Assembly (NCBI RefSeq): GCF_019799945.1
Contig: NZ_JABGCH010000004.1
Location: 186,001-250,000, forward strand
Length of the DNA: 64,000 bases
Direction of reading: 5' to 3'
Origin: Modestobacter marinus
Lineage (GTDB): Bacteria > Actinomycetota > Actinomycetes > Mycobacteriales > Geodermatophilaceae
The position numbers and the translations under genes are program-made. Positions 55,387 through 64,000 of the stretch are shown here, one piece after another (the first letter of the stretch is position 1; each line of letters opens with the position of its first letter). Below the pieces are notes generated by a model that saw only the letters and a list, made by a program, of their open reading frames with translations, had not been told where the DNA came from and did no database searches.

Positions 55387-56538
55387 GTGCGGGTAACCGG
55401 CCCGCTCGTGACCAGCCGAAACAGACCGACCGGCCGCCGGGTCCGCACGATCGGGGTCAGCGAGCCGGGGTGCCCGGTGCTGCTCGACGACGTCGAGCCC
55501 GAGCCGGGGCCCGGCCAGGCGTGGGTGCACACGCTCTGGAGCGGGATCAGCGCCGGCACCGAGGTGGCCCTGGTCCGCGGCACCGACCCGCACCACCGGA
55601 TGGGCTGGGACCCCGAGCAGCGCTCCTTCGATCCGGGCGGTCTACCGGCCGGCTACCCGGTCCTCGGCCTGGGCTACATGGAGGTCGGCCGGGTCACCGA
55701 GAGCCGCACCGGTGTCCTCGCCGAGGGGCAGCTGGTGGCGCTGGCCTACGGGCACCGCACCGGGCGCTGCGCCGACCCGGCGCAACGCCCGGTCATCCCC
55801 GTGCCGGACGACCTCGACCCGCTGCTGGGCGTCTACCTGGCCCAGATGGGCCCCATCTGCGTCAACGGGCTGCTGCACGCCGCGGCGGCGTTCGCCGGCC
55901 CCGGCGCGCCGCTGGATGCCGGCGTGCGCGGCCGGCGGGTGCTGGTCACCGGCGCCGGGGTGATCGGGCTGATCACCGCGATGCTCGCGGTGCGGCACGG
56001 CGCGGCCGAGGTGCTGGTCGCCGAGCCGTCCGCGGAGCGCCGGGGGGTGGCCGCGGCGCTGGGCCTGCCCGCGGTGGACGACGCTGACGGGCAGGCCTGG
56101 CGCGCGGCCAAGGACCGCTGGCGGGCCGGGCCGGGGGACCGCGGCGCGGACGTCGCCTTCCAGTGCCGCGGGCACGACGCCGCGCTGGCGACCGCGCTCA
56201 AGGCGCTGCGCCCGCAGGGGGTCGTCGTCGACCTCGGCTTCTACCAGGCCGGCGCCGAGCGGGTCCGGCTCGGCGAGGAGTTCCACCACAACGGGCTGAG
56301 CGTCGTGTGCGCGCAGATCTCCCGGGTGCCACGCGGCATGGCGGGCACCTGGCCGCGGACGGCGCTGGCCGCGGTCACCGTCGACCTGCTGCGGGAGCGG
56401 GGGGACGACGTCCGCCGGCACCTGGTCACCGACGTCCTGCCGTTCGAGGCCGGGCCGGCGCTGCTGGCCGACCTGGCCGGCCGCCGGCTGCCCAGCCCGC
56501 CGCTGCAGGCGGTGCTGAGGTTCGCCGAGCCCGGCTGA
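55387..56538 (+). CDS. MDR-superfamily sugar/polyol dehydrogenase-like oxidoreductase
   Basis: Zinc-type alcohol dehydrogenase-like protein, 383 residues from GTG 55387 (GTG 55408 is an alternative). SGISAGTEVALVRG replaces the usual GHE zinc region, so catalytic zinc ligands are partly missing, as in bacteriochlorophyllide or inositol-type members. The Rossmann motif VLVTGAGVIGLITAMLAV lies near 190. It precedes a ROK repressor and a sugar ABC operon, and so probably oxidises a sugar or polyol of that pathway. Terminated by a strong hairpin after its stop. Confidence 0.82.
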   Translation: MRVTGPLVTSRNRPTGRRVRTIGVSEPGCPVLLDDVEPEPGPGQAWVHTLWSGISAGTEVALVRGTDPHHRMGWDPEQRSFDPGGLPAGYPVLGLGYMEVGRVTESRTGVLAEGQLVALAYGHRTGRCADPAQRPVIPVPDDLDPLLGVYLAQMGPICVNGLLHAAAAFAGPGAPLDAGVRGRRVLVTGAGVIGLITAMLAVRHGAAEVLVAEPSAERRGVAAALGLPAVDDADGQAWRAAKDRWRAGPGDRGADVAFQCRGHDAALATALKALRPQGVVVDLGFYQAGAERVRLGEEFHHNGLSVVCAQISRVPRGMAGTWPRTALAAVTVDLLRERGDDVRRHLVTDVLPFEAGPALLADLAGRRLPSPPLQAVLRFAEPG

Positions 56539-56574
56539 AGGCGAGGCGCCCCGCGGGTCGCGCGGCGCGGGGGA

Positions 56575-56601
56575 GTGGACCGGCGGGGGCCCCCGGTCCA
56601 C
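56575..56601. terminator. hairpin after MDR dehydrogenase
   Basis: GTGGACCGG (56575-56583) pairs perfectly with CCGGTCCAC (56593-56601) and the interior can extend the stem. It separates the dehydrogenase from the ROK gene, so the latter should have its own promoter. Confidence 0.78.
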
Positions 56602-56659
56602 CCGGTCGGGCGATGCGGATCCCGGCCGCACGCCCCGGCGGACGTGCCACTATTGCGGC

Positions 56660-57874
56660 GTGGCGCACCCCTCCGCTTCGGCCAGCGCACTGTTGCGCCA
56701 TGTACGTACCGGCCGCGCCCGCAGCCGGGCGGAGCTGGTGGCCCTCACCGGTGCGTCCCGGAACACGGTGAGCGCGCGGGTGGACCAGCTGATCGCCGCG
56801 AACCTGCTGGAGGAGGGCGGCCGGGGCTGGAGCACCGGCGGGCGGCCGCCCACGCTGCTGCGCTTCAACAGCCGCGCGGGCTGCGTGCTCGCCGTGGACC
56901 TCGGCGTGACGAGCGTCGACGTCGCGGTGACCGACCTGTCCGCGCAGATCCTCCAGACGATCGGCCATCCGATCGACATCGCCGACGGGCCCGACCTGGT
57001 GCTCGCGGAGGTCGACCGGCTGGCTCAGGAAGCGCTGGCCGCGGCCGGGCTCACCCCGGCCGACGTGTGCGCCGTGGGCGTGGGCGTGCCCGGGCCCGTC
57101 GAGTTCTCGACCGGCCGGCCGTTCCACCCGCCGATCATGCCGGGCTGGCACGACTACCCGATCCCCAGCGCGTTCGCCCGGTACGAGTGCCCGGTCTACG
57201 CGGACAACGACGTCAACGTCATGGCCCTGGGCGAGATGGGCATCGCCGGGTCCGACGAGGACGTGCTCGTCGTGAAGGTCGGCACGGGCATCGGCTGCGG
57301 GATCATCGTCGACGGCCGGGTCTACCGCGGCGCACAGGGCAGCGCCGGGGACATCGGGCACATCTCGGTGACGCCGCCGGACGGGCAGACCGTGATCTGC
57401 CGGTGCGGCAACGAGAACTGCCTGGAGGCCATCGCCGGCGGTGGTGCGCTGCTGCGCGACGCCCGCGCGGCCGGGGTCCCGGTGAGCACGACGCGGGAGC
57501 TGGTCGAGCTGGCGGCGCGCGGTGACGGCTCGGTCCTCGAGCTCGTCCGGAACTCGGGCCGGACCATCGGCACGGTCCTGGCCAGCCTGGTCAACTTCTT
57601 CAACCCGCACCGCATCGTCATGACCGGTGGCGTGGCCCAGGCCGGCGCGCCGCTGCTCGCCGGCATCCGCGAGGCGGTCTACGGACGCTCCATGCCCCTG
57701 GCCGCGCGGGCGCTGGACATCACCGTCAGCGACGCCCCGGACCTCTCCGGGCGGCTGGGCGCGGCGTTGATGGCGATCGAGGGCTTCCTCGACGAGGACT
57801 CCGTGCACCAGCTGTCCCGCGCCGACGAGCAGGCCGCCGGCGTGTCGCCGGCCGGCACCCGCACCGGCCGCTGA
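56660..57874 (+). CDS. ROK family transcriptional repressor
   Basis: ROK-type (XylR/NagC-like) repressor, 404 residues. The N-terminal winged helix is at about 8-70 (ELVALTGASRNTVSARVDQLIAANLL). The sugar-kinase-like domain begins with VLAVDLGVTSVDVAVTDL and has the zinc motif GDIGHISV followed by CRCGNENCLEAIAGG. GTG 56660 follows a -10-like TATTGC (56651-56656), suggesting a leaderless message. It lies just before a sugar ABC operon with a palindromic operator, the expected target, with the sugar as inducer. Confidence 0.92.
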   Translation: MAHPSASASALLRHVRTGRARSRAELVALTGASRNTVSARVDQLIAANLLEEGGRGWSTGGRPPTLLRFNSRAGCVLAVDLGVTSVDVAVTDLSAQILQTIGHPIDIADGPDLVLAEVDRLAQEALAAAGLTPADVCAVGVGVPGPVEFSTGRPFHPPIMPGWHDYPIPSAFARYECPVYADNDVNVMALGEMGIAGSDEDVLVVKVGTGIGCGIIVDGRVYRGAQGSAGDIGHISVTPPDGQTVICRCGNENCLEAIAGGGALLRDARAAGVPVSTTRELVELAARGDGSVLELVRNSGRTIGTVLASLVNFFNPHRIVMTGGVAQAGAPLLAGIREAVYGRSMPLAARALDITVSDAPDLSGRLGAALMAIEGFLDEDSVHQLSRADEQAAGVSPAGTRTGR

Positions 57875-58016
57875 TCCTGGACCCCCACCGCCCGTCCCGT
57901 TCCCGACGGGGCGGGTCCCAGCCGCGCGCCTGCCGGCACGTCGGGTGGGACGCGGACCCCGCGGGGCGTTTTCACCCGGTGGGAGGTTGCGGTTCTGTAA
58001 CCGCCCGGTGCGGCCC

Positions 58017-58083
58017 TTGACCCGTGTGTGGCGCGGGACATAGTGTCCGGCCTCACGAACTTCTGTTCAGTGCTGAGCATAAG
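58017..58083 (+). promoter_or_regulatory. ABC operon promoter and palindromic operator
   Basis: -35 TTGACC (58017-58022) and -10 TAGTGT (58041-58046) with 18 bases between. Just downstream, CTTCTGTTCAG and CTGAGCATAAG (58060-58083) form arms matching at 9 of 11 positions around TG, placed to block transcription start. The ROK gene adjoins, making it the likely repressor. A second short inverted repeat GCGGTT-CTGT-AACCGC lies at 57989-58004. Confidence 0.65.
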
Positions 58084-58089
58084 TAGGAG

Positions 58090-58140
58090 ATGGTGACAGT
58101 GTCCGAAGCCTCGTCCCAGGTCGGCGGAGCGTCTGCGTGA
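58090..58140 (+). CDS. 16-codon leader ORF coupled to ABC ATPase
   Basis: ATG 58090 behind AGTAGGAG encodes MVTVSEASSQVGGASA and ends at TGA 58138-58140, which overlaps the GTG of the ABC ATPase (GTGA). The ATPase lacks its own ribosome-binding site, so it is probably translated by coupling. The leader could also offer a point of translational control. Confidence 0.5.
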   Translation: MVTVSEASSQVGGASA

Positions 58141-59696
58141 GCGCGCAGACCGCCGCGTCGCCGACGCTGCTCGAGATGCACGGGATCGTGAAGCAGTTCC
58201 CCGGCGTCCGGGCCCTCGACGGTGTGGACCTCGAGGTCCGCGCCGGAGAGGTCCACTGCCTGCTCGGCCAGAACGGCGCGGGCAAGTCCACCCTGATCAA
58301 GGTCCTCGCCGGCGCGCACCAGCCCGACGAGGGACACATCACCTGGGACGGCGCCCCGGTCACCCTCGGGGACCCGCAGGCGGCCATGACCCTGGGGATC
58401 GCGACCATCTACCAGGAGCTCGACCTGGTCTCCGGGCTCACCGTCGCGGACAACGTCTTCCTCGGCCGGGAGCGCAGCCGGCTCGGGCTCACCCGGCCCG
58501 CCCAGGCCAACCGGGCGGCCGGTGAGCTGCTCGCCCGGCTGGGGCACCGGGAGATCCGGCCCACCGCTGAGGTCGGCTCGCTGTCCGCCGCGCAGCAGCA
58601 GATGGTCAGCATGGCGCGCGCCCTGTCCCAGGACGCCCGGCTGATCGTCATGGACGAGCCCTCCGCGGTGCTGGACAGCGAGGAGGTCGACCACCTCTTC
58701 CAGGTCATCCGCGACCTCACCGACGAGGGCGTGGCCGTCGTCTACATCTCTCACCGGCTGGAGGAGATCCGCCAGGTCGGCGACCGCATCACCGTCCTCA
58801 AGGACGGCCGCACGGTCGCCACCGGCCTGCCGGTCCAGGAGACCCCCACCCGCGAGGTCATCACGCTGATGACCGGCCGGACGATCGAGTACGTCTTCCC
58901 GCCCCGCCGCGCGCTGCCCGACGAGGAGGCCGCGCCGCTGCTGGAGGTCGCCGGCCTCTCGCTGGCCGGCAGCTTCAGCGGCGTCGACTTCGACGTGCGG
59001 CCGGGTGAGGTCGTGGGCCTGGCCGGCCTGGTCGGCTCCGGCCGCTCGGAGATCCTCGAGACCATCTACGGCGCCCGCAAGGCCACCACGGGCACGGTCC
59101 GGGTGGGCGGCCGCAAGCTGCGCACCGGGGACGTGGCGGGGGCCGTGGACGCCGGCGTCGGCCTGGCGCCCGAGGAGCGCAAGAGCCAGGGTCTGTTGCT
59201 CGGCGACCCGGTCTACCAGAACATCAGCATCTCCAGCCTCTCCCGGTTCACCCGGGGCGGCTTCCTCACCGGCCGGCCGGAGAAGGTCGCGGCCCGCGAG
59301 CAGGTGCGCGCGCTCGACGTCCGGCCCCCGGACGTCGACCGCGAGGTCCGCACCCTCTCCGGTGGTAATCAGCAGAAGGTCGTGCTCGCCCGCTGGCTGC
59401 TGCGCGACTGCCGGGTGCTGCTGCTGGACGAGCCGACCCGTGGCGTCGACGTGGGCGCCCGGTCAGAGATCTACGCCCTGATCCGGGCGCTGGCCGACCG
59501 CGGCGTGGCCGTCGTCGTCGTGTCCAGCGAGATCCCGGAGGTGCTGGGCCTGGCCGACCACGTGCTGGTGGTGGCCGACGGCGCCGTGGTCGCCAGTGCC
59601 CCGGCGGACGAACTCGACGAGCACAAGGTGCTCGACCTCGTGATGGAAGCAGCGGACTCCACCTCGGGAGCCGCACGAGAAGGGGACGTGGCATGA
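58137..59696 (+). CDS. sugar ABC transporter ATP-binding protein (RbsA/XylG-like)
   Basis: Double-domain ABC ATPase, 519 residues, energising a monosaccharide importer. The first domain has Walker A GQNGAGKSTLIKVLAG near 39 and Walker B region LIVMDEPSAVLD. The second has the degenerate Walker A GLVGSGRSEILE and an intact signature LSGGNQQKVVLARWL with VLLLDEPTRGVDVGAR, the normal asymmetry of RbsA-type proteins. GTG start overlaps a leader ORF stop. It is first in the operon with permease and binding protein. Confidence 0.94.
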   Translation: MSAQTAASPTLLEMHGIVKQFPGVRALDGVDLEVRAGEVHCLLGQNGAGKSTLIKVLAGAHQPDEGHITWDGAPVTLGDPQAAMTLGIATIYQELDLVSGLTVADNVFLGRERSRLGLTRPAQANRAAGELLARLGHREIRPTAEVGSLSAAQQQMVSMARALSQDARLIVMDEPSAVLDSEEVDHLFQVIRDLTDEGVAVVYISHRLEEIRQVGDRITVLKDGRTVATGLPVQETPTREVITLMTGRTIEYVFPPRRALPDEEAAPLLEVAGLSLAGSFSGVDFDVRPGEVVGLAGLVGSGRSEILETIYGARKATTGTVRVGGRKLRTGDVAGAVDAGVGLAPEERKSQGLLLGDPVYQNISISSLSRFTRGGFLTGRPEKVAAREQVRALDVRPPDVDREVRTLSGGNQQKVVLARWLLRDCRVLLLDEPTRGVDVGARSEIYALIRALADRGVAVVVVSSEIPEVLGLADHVLVVADGAVVASAPADELDEHKVLDLVMEAADSTSGAAREGDVA

Positions 59697-60835
59697 GCGA
59701 CACCGCGACGACGACGACGCGGGCCGACGGCCCGGCCGGCGGGACACCGGCGCGACGCAACCGGGGGGGTGGCCCGGGCCTGCTCTCAGGTCCCCTCGGG
59801 CGCAACCTCGGCCTGGTGATCGCGCTGGTGCTGCTCTGCATCGCCGGGATCGCGACGGCCGGGGACCGGTTCGCCGACGTCGACAACGTGCTGACCATCC
59901 TCCGGCTGGCCGCCGTGATCGGTGTGGTCAGCGTCGGGATGACGTTCGTCATCATCGGCGGTGGCATCGACCTGTCGGTGGGGGCCATCGTCGCTCTCTC
60001 CTCGGTCTGGGCGACCACCCTGGCCACTCAGGCCATGGCCGCCGACGTCCACTGGATCGTCATGGTGGGCACCGCTCTCCTGGTCGGCGCCGCGTGCGGC
60101 CTGGTCAACGGCGTGGTCATCGCCTACGGGAAGCTGGTCGCCTTCATCGCGACCCTCGCGATGCTCGCCGCCGCCCGCGGCCTGGCCGAGATCATCGCCA
60201 ACCGGCGCACCCAGATCGTGCAGGACCAGAGCTTCATCCGGTTCTTCTCCGGCGACGTGCTCGGCATCCCCACCCTCGTGATCATCTTCGCGCTGGTGGC
60301 GGTCCTCGGCTGGGTGCTGCTCAACCGGACGCGGTTCGGCCGGCACACCTTCGCCGTCGGCGGCAACGCCGAGGCCGCCCGCCTGGCGGGCATCCGGGTC
60401 CAGCGGCACACCGTGTACCTCTACGTCCTCTCCGGCGTGGCCTGCGGCATCGCCGCGGTCATGCTGATGGCCCGCACGACGACCGGCAGCTCGACCCACG
60501 GCACCCTCTACGAGCTGGACGCCATTGCCGCGGTCGTCATCGGCGGCACGCTGCTCATCGGTGGCCGGGGCACGATCGTCGGCACCGTGCTGGGCGTGCT
60601 GATCTTCACCACGCTGAGCAACGTCTTCACGCTCAACAACCTGTCCAGCTCCGCGCAGGCGGTGGCCAAGGGCGTGATCATCGTTGCCGCCGTCCTGCTG
60701 CAGCAGCGGGTGGCCAACCGCAACCCCCGCCGGCGCGGGCTCCGCGGCGGAACCCCGGAGGCGGCGGGCACGAGCATCCCCGGCAGCCCCTCCGGCACCC
60801 CCACGCCCGGCGCAGCCGCCGGCCCCACGACCTGA
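59693..60835 (+). CDS. sugar ABC transporter permease (RbsC/XylH-like)
   Basis: Membrane subunit of a CUT2-type monosaccharide transporter, 380 residues with about eight helices. It starts with a basic linker, then LGLVIALVLLCIAGIATAG. Family motif GGGIDLSVGAIVALSSVWA is near 88, and the EAA-like loop FGRHTFAVGGNAEAARLAGI near 220. The tail is polar and Pro/Gly-rich. The ATGA start overlaps the ATPase stop. It works with the lipoprotein binding protein downstream. Confidence 0.93.
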   Translation: MSDTATTTTRADGPAGGTPARRNRGGGPGLLSGPLGRNLGLVIALVLLCIAGIATAGDRFADVDNVLTILRLAAVIGVVSVGMTFVIIGGGIDLSVGAIVALSSVWATTLATQAMAADVHWIVMVGTALLVGAACGLVNGVVIAYGKLVAFIATLAMLAAARGLAEIIANRRTQIVQDQSFIRFFSGDVLGIPTLVIIFALVAVLGWVLLNRTRFGRHTFAVGGNAEAARLAGIRVQRHTVYLYVLSGVACGIAAVMLMARTTTGSSTHGTLYELDAIAAVVIGGTLLIGGRGTIVGTVLGVLIFTTLSNVFTLNNLSSSAQAVAKGVIIVAAVLLQQRVANRNPRRRGLRGGTPEAAGTSIPGSPSGTPTPGAAAGPTT

Positions 60836-60896
60836 TCCCGGCGCGGCGAAGACCGCCGCGGAGGGATCAGCACCACCAGCGGACCGCCGGTCCGCT
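60832..60896. other. two hairpins between permease and binding-protein genes
   Basis: A 17-bp stem with two mismatches (60832-60848 with 60854-60870) starts at the permease stop. A perfect 8-bp hairpin follows (60878-60885 with 60889-60896). They lie in the 136-base gap before the binding-protein gene and could partly stop transcription or protect the downstream message, giving unequal amounts of transporter parts. Confidence 0.6.
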
Positions 60897-60971
60897 GTCG
60901 CACCACCCTGACCAGCCCACCACGACGACCTGGCCATCGGTGCCAGGGAGGCGATCCGCGAGGAGAAGCAC

Positions 60972-62036
60972 ATGTCTGCAACGAGGCAGCGCCGTTTTCG
61001 CCGCCTGATGACCACCGCCGTCTGCGCGGTCGGGGCCACCGCCCTGGTCACCGGGTGCACCAGCAACACCCCTGAGAGCGAGGGCAGCAGCGGCGGCGGC
61101 GGCGGGAGCAACAACGCCGCCAGCGCCAACGACGACCCGGGCGACACCGTCCGCATCGGGTTCTCCGCGCCCGCCGCCGACCACGGCTGGATGGCCGGCA
61201 TCACCGAGGCCGCCCGGGCCGAGGCGGAGAACTACGAGGACGTCGAGCTGATCGTCGCCGAGGGCACCAACGACGTCAGCGCGCAGATCAGCCAGGTCGA
61301 GACCTTCATCAACGACGGCGTCGACGCGATCGTGCTGCTGCCCTTCGACGGCGCCGCGCTGACCCCGGTCGCGCTCGAGGCGATGGAGGCCGGGATCCCG
61401 GTCATCAACGTCGACCGCGAGTTCGACAGCCCGTTCGCCGCCCGCGCCACGATCCTGGGCGACAACTACGGCATGGGCGTCTCGGCCGGCACCTACGTCT
61501 GCTCGCAGCTGGGCGACACGCCCGGTGCGGTCGTCGCCGAGATCGCCGGCATCGACTCCCTCCCGCTGACCCAGGACCGCAGCCAGGGCTTCGCCGACGC
61601 GCTGGCCGACTGCGGTCTCACGGTCAGCAACCGGGTGGCGGCGGACTTCACCGTCGAGGGCGGCGAGGAGGCGGCGGCGAACCTGCTGCAGGCCGCGCCG
61701 AAGATCGACGCCCTCTGGAACCACGACGACGACCAGGGCGTCGGCGTCCTGGCCGCGATCAACAACGCCGGCCGTGACGAGTTCATCATGGTCGGTGGCG
61801 CCGGCTCGGCGAACGCGATGCGCAGCATCCAGGCCGACGACTCGGTGCTGAAGGCCACCGTCATCTACCCGCACACCCAGGCGGCGGACGGCGTGAAGCT
61901 CGCCCGGCTGGTCGCGCAGGAGAAGAGCCTGTCCGACCTCGCCTCCCAGGGCGTGCCGCGGCGGACCGTGCTCGACGCCCCCGTCGTGACCGCCGACAAC
62001 GTCGACCAGTACATCGACGCTGCGTTCGAGTCCTGA
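60972..62036 (+). CDS. sugar ABC transporter substrate-binding lipoprotein
   Basis: Periplasmic-binding-protein-like type I receptor, 354 residues, anchored as a lipoprotein (basic MSATRQRRFRR, hydrophobic core, lipobox LVTGC near Cys29), then a Gly/Ser/Asn linker. The two-lobe fold is seen as TVRIGFSAPAADHGWMAGI, DAIVLLPFDGAALTPVALEAMEAGIPVINVDRE, and GAVVAEIAGIDSLPLTQDR. These resemble ribose/xylose-family binders. Strong GAGGAGAAG site before ATG. It should be the most abundant product of the operon. Confidence 0.93.
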   Translation: MSATRQRRFRRLMTTAVCAVGATALVTGCTSNTPESEGSSGGGGGSNNAASANDDPGDTVRIGFSAPAADHGWMAGITEAARAEAENYEDVELIVAEGTNDVSAQISQVETFINDGVDAIVLLPFDGAALTPVALEAMEAGIPVINVDREFDSPFAARATILGDNYGMGVSAGTYVCSQLGDTPGAVVAEIAGIDSLPLTQDRSQGFADALADCGLTVSNRVAADFTVEGGEEAAANLLQAAPKIDALWNHDDDQGVGVLAAINNAGRDEFIMVGGAGSANAMRSIQADDSVLKATVIYPHTQAADGVKLARLVAQEKSLSDLASQGVPRRTVLDAPVVTADNVDQYIDAAFES

Positions 62037-62042
62037 CCGGCC

Positions 62043-62088
62043 GACCGGGGCCGCCGGTGACCTGACCCGGTCACCGGCGGCCTCGGTC
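62043..62088. terminator. strong hairpin between binding protein and Gfo/Idh/MocA gene
   Basis: Stem of 20 bp with one mismatch (62043-62062 with 62069-62088) and a 6-base loop, followed by a short T/C stretch. It lies in the 70-base gap inside the operon and probably attenuates transcription before the metabolic genes. Confidence 0.82.
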
Positions 62089-62106
62089 CTCTTCCTGGAG
62101 CCCAGC

Positions 62107-63288
62107 ATGTCCTCAGCAGTCCGGCCGGCGCTGCGTGTCGGCCAGATCGGCTACGCCTTCATGGGCGTCGCACACTCCCACGCGTGGCGGACCGCGCCGC
62201 GCTTCTTCGACCTCCCGCTCGCCCCGCAGCTGACCGTGCTGGCCGGCCGGGACGCCGCCGCGGTGACCGCCGCCGCCGACCGGCTGGGCTGGGCGGGCAC
62301 CGAGACCGACTGGCGCCGCGTCCTCGAGCGGGACGACGTCGACCTGGTCGACATCTGCACCCCGGGCGACACCCACGCCGAGATCGCGATCGCCGCGCTC
62401 GAGGCCGGCAAGCACGTGCTCTGCGAGAAGCCGCTGGCCAACTCCGTCGCCGAGGCCGAGGCGATGGTCGCGGCCGCCGAGCGCGCCGCCGGCGCCGGTG
62501 TGCGGGCCATGGTCGGCTTCACCTACCGGCGGGTGCCGGCCATCGCGCTGGCCCGCCAGCTGGTCGCGGAGGGGCGGATCGGGCAGGTCCGGCACGTCCG
62601 CGCGCTGTACCTGCAGGACTGGATCGCCGACCCCGCCGCCCCCATGTCGTGGCGGCTGGACCGGGACAAGGCCGGCTCCGGGGCGCTCGGCGACATCGGG
62701 GCGCACATCGTCGACCTCACCCAGTTCATCACCGGGGAGACCCTCACCGGGGTCAGCGCGCTGGTCGAGACCTTCGTCAAGAAGCGGCCGCTGCCGGCCA
62801 GCAGCGGCAAGCTGGGCGGCGTGGGCGGTGAGGGCATGGGTGAGGTCACCGTGGACGACGCCGCGGTGTTCCTCGGCCGGTTCACCGGTGGCGCACTGGC
62901 CACCTTCGAGGCCACCCGCTTCGCGCTGGGCCGCAAGAACGCGATCCGGATCGAGGTCAACGGCTCGGCGGGCAGCCTGGCGTTCGACTTCGAGGACATG
63001 AACGTGCTGCAGTTCTTCGACGGGGCCGAGCCGGCCGCGACCGCCGGCTTCCGGCGGATCGTGGTCACCGAGCCGGAGCACCCCTATGTCGCGGCGTGGT
63101 GGCCGGCCGGCCACGGCCTGGGCTACGAGCACGGCTTCACCCACCAGGTCGTCGACCTGGTCAACGCGCTCGCCGCCGGCGAGCAGCCCACCCCGTCCTT
63201 CGCCGACGGGCTCCAGGTCCAGCGCGTGCTCGCGGCCGTCGAGCGCAGTGCGGCGGACCGATCCAGCTGGACGGAGATCCCCGCATGA
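62107..63288 (+). CDS. Gfo/Idh/MocA family oxidoreductase
   Basis: NAD(P)-dependent sugar oxidoreductase, 393 residues. The N-terminal Rossmann domain begins [17 protein letters not shown], and the catalytic lysine motif CEKPLANS is near residue 112. The C-terminal alpha-beta domain has [15 protein letters not shown] with the likely catalytic Asp/His. It may oxidise or epimerise the imported sugar, for example a xylose or inositol derivative. It starts after the operon's hairpin and overlaps xylA by 4 bp. Confidence 0.92.
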   Translation: MSSAVRPALRVGQIGYAFMGVAHSHAWRTAPRFFDLPLAPQLTVLAGRDAAAVTAAADRLGWAGTETDWRRVLERDDVDLVDICTPGDTHAEIAIAALEAGKHVLCEKPLANSVAEAEAMVAAAERAAGAGVRAMVGFTYRRVPAIALARQLVAEGRIGQVRHVRALYLQDWIADPAAPMSWRLDRDKAGSGALGDIGAHIVDLTQFITGETLTGVSALVETFVKKRPLPASSGKLGGVGGEGMGEVTVDDAAVFLGRFTGGALATFEATRFALGRKNAIRIEVNGSAGSLAFDFEDMNVLQFFDGAEPAATAGFRRIVVTEPEHPYVAAWWPAGHGLGYEHGFTHQVVDLVNALAAGEQPTPSFADGLQVQRVLAAVERSAADRSSWTEIPA

Positions 63289-64000
63289 CCGGTCCCTTCA
63301 CGCCCACCAGGGACGACAAGTTCAGCTTCGGGCTGTGGACCGTCGGCTGGCAGGGGGTCGACGTCTTCGGCGGCGCCGTCCGCCCGCCGCTGGACCCGGT
63401 GGAGTCGGTGCACCGGCTGGCCGAGCTCGGCGCGGCCGCCGTCACCTTCCACGACGACGACCTGGTGCCCGACGACGCCACCCGGCAGGCCACCCTCGAC
63501 CGGTTCACCGCGGCGCTGGCCGAGACCGGGCTGGGCGTGGAGATGGCCACCACCAACCTCTTCGGGCACCCCGTGTTCAAGGACGGTGGCCTGACCGCCA
63601 ACGACCGCGAGGTCCGCCGGTACGCGCTGGCCAAGGTGCTGCGCAACATCGACCTGGCGGCCGAGCTGGGGGCGCAGACCTACGTGCTGTGGGGCGGGCG
63701 CGAGGGCGCGGAGTCCGGCGGCAGCAAGGACGTCGCGGCGGCGCTGGACCGCTACAAGGAGTCGATGGACCTGCTCTGCGGCTACGTCCGGGACAAGGGC
63801 TACGACATCCGCTTCGCCCTGGAGCCCAAGCCGAACGAGCCCCGCGGCGACATCTTGCTGCCGTCGATCGGGCACGCGCTGGCCTTCATCAACGAGCTGG
63901 AGGAGCCCGACCGGGTCGGCCTCAACCCCGAGGTCGGGCACGAGGAGATGGCCGGCCTGAACTACGCCCAGGGCATCGCCCAGGCGCTCTGGCACGACAA
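63285..64000 (+). CDS. xylA: xylose isomerase (3' end outside window)
   Basis: Class I-like actinobacterial xylose isomerase, first 238 residues of about 390. It converts D-xylose to D-xylulose with two divalent metals. Visible are the ring-opening His56 and Asp59 in [14 protein letters not shown], and the metal-binding [10 protein letters not shown] with [11 protein letters not shown] near the window end. ATG overlaps the stop of the previous gene (ATGA), placing it in the sugar ABC operon and arguing that xylose is the transported sugar. Truncated by the window, not by mutation. Confidence 0.95.
   Translation, partial: MTGPFTPTRDDKFSFGLWTVGWQGVDVFGGAVRPPLDPVESVHRLAELGAAAVTFHDDDLVPDDATRQATLDRFTAALAETGLGVEMATTNLFGHPVFKDGGLTANDREVRRYALAKVLRNIDLAAELGAQTYVLWGGREGAESGGSKDVAAALDRYKESMDLLCGYVRDKGYDIRFALEPKPNEPRGDILLPSIGHALAFINELEEPDRVGLNPEVGHEEMAGLNYAQGIAQALWHD

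Noticed and set aside
56591-56659. ROK operator near the ROK gene start
   Set aside because: No match to the 58060-58083 palindrome; the strong repeat here is better explained as a terminator for the preceding gene.

Overview
This 64 kb stretch is chromosomal DNA of a very GC-rich Gram-positive bacterium. The third codon position is almost always G or C, GTG starts and 4-base GTGA/ATGA gene overlaps are common, and several regulators look leaderless. A DivIVA-family protein, GAF-ANTAR and DUF4333 proteins, an actinobacterial-type xylose isomerase and a CtpI-like giant P-type ATPase point to an actinomycete. I would guess the Geodermatophilaceae (Blastococcus, Modestobacter, Geodermatophilus), but that is inference. 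I saw no rRNA, tRNA, CRISPR array, insertion sequence or phage gene.

Layout. 1-4.6 kb: end of a carboxylesterase, an MFS transporter with a TetR regulator and a clear operator, a 51-aa acidic protein, a GAF-ANTAR sensor and a STAS protein. 4.8-9.9 kb: a zinc alcohol dehydrogenase with two unknown proteins, Mug glycosylase with a 48-bp tandem duplication at its end, and a minus-strand operon of a 59-aa protein, a flavohemoglobin and a DivIVA protein. 10.1-24.7 kb: a coherent sugar-diacid module. It holds a tripartite tricarboxylate transporter operon (tctC-tctB-tctA-usp), a divergent LysR regulator, the full glucarate/galactarate to 2-oxoglutarate pathway (kdgD, gudD, a talarate/galactarate dehydratase, 2-oxoglutarate semialdehyde dehydrogenase), an ATP-grasp protein, an AEC carrier, malate:quinone oxidoreductase and a GlcD-like flavoenzyme. 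Three promoters in this module (before tctC, kdgD and mqo) share the same 26-bp inverted repeat fused to an identically spaced promoter, which I read as a LysR regulon.

24.7-43.8 kb: an AraC / DUF6394-like / two-RCK potassium-channel operon with a divergent DinB-like gene, an SDR, an M20 amidohydrolase, a 1,550-aa P-type ATPase whose N-terminal half looks like a decayed second ATPase, then a more ragged region of small, orphan and broken genes. 43.9-54.6 kb: a VOC pseudogene, a TetR/MFS pair with a perfect 20-bp palindrome, a PLP decarboxylase, a FAD monooxygenase, a DUF4333 protein, a GH13 glucosidase, a truncated LuxR/MalT gene, a YbhN-like flippase-type membrane protein and a phosphoribosyltransferase.

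54.7-64 kb: an alpha/beta hydrolase, an MDR dehydrogenase, a ROK repressor and a sugar ABC operon (ATPase, permease, lipoprotein binding protein, Gfo/Idh/MocA oxidoreductase, xylose isomerase cut by the window end). The operon has a palindromic operator candidate, a translationally coupled 16-codon leader ORF and internal hairpins that may grade expression. The substrate is most likely xylose or a related pentose.
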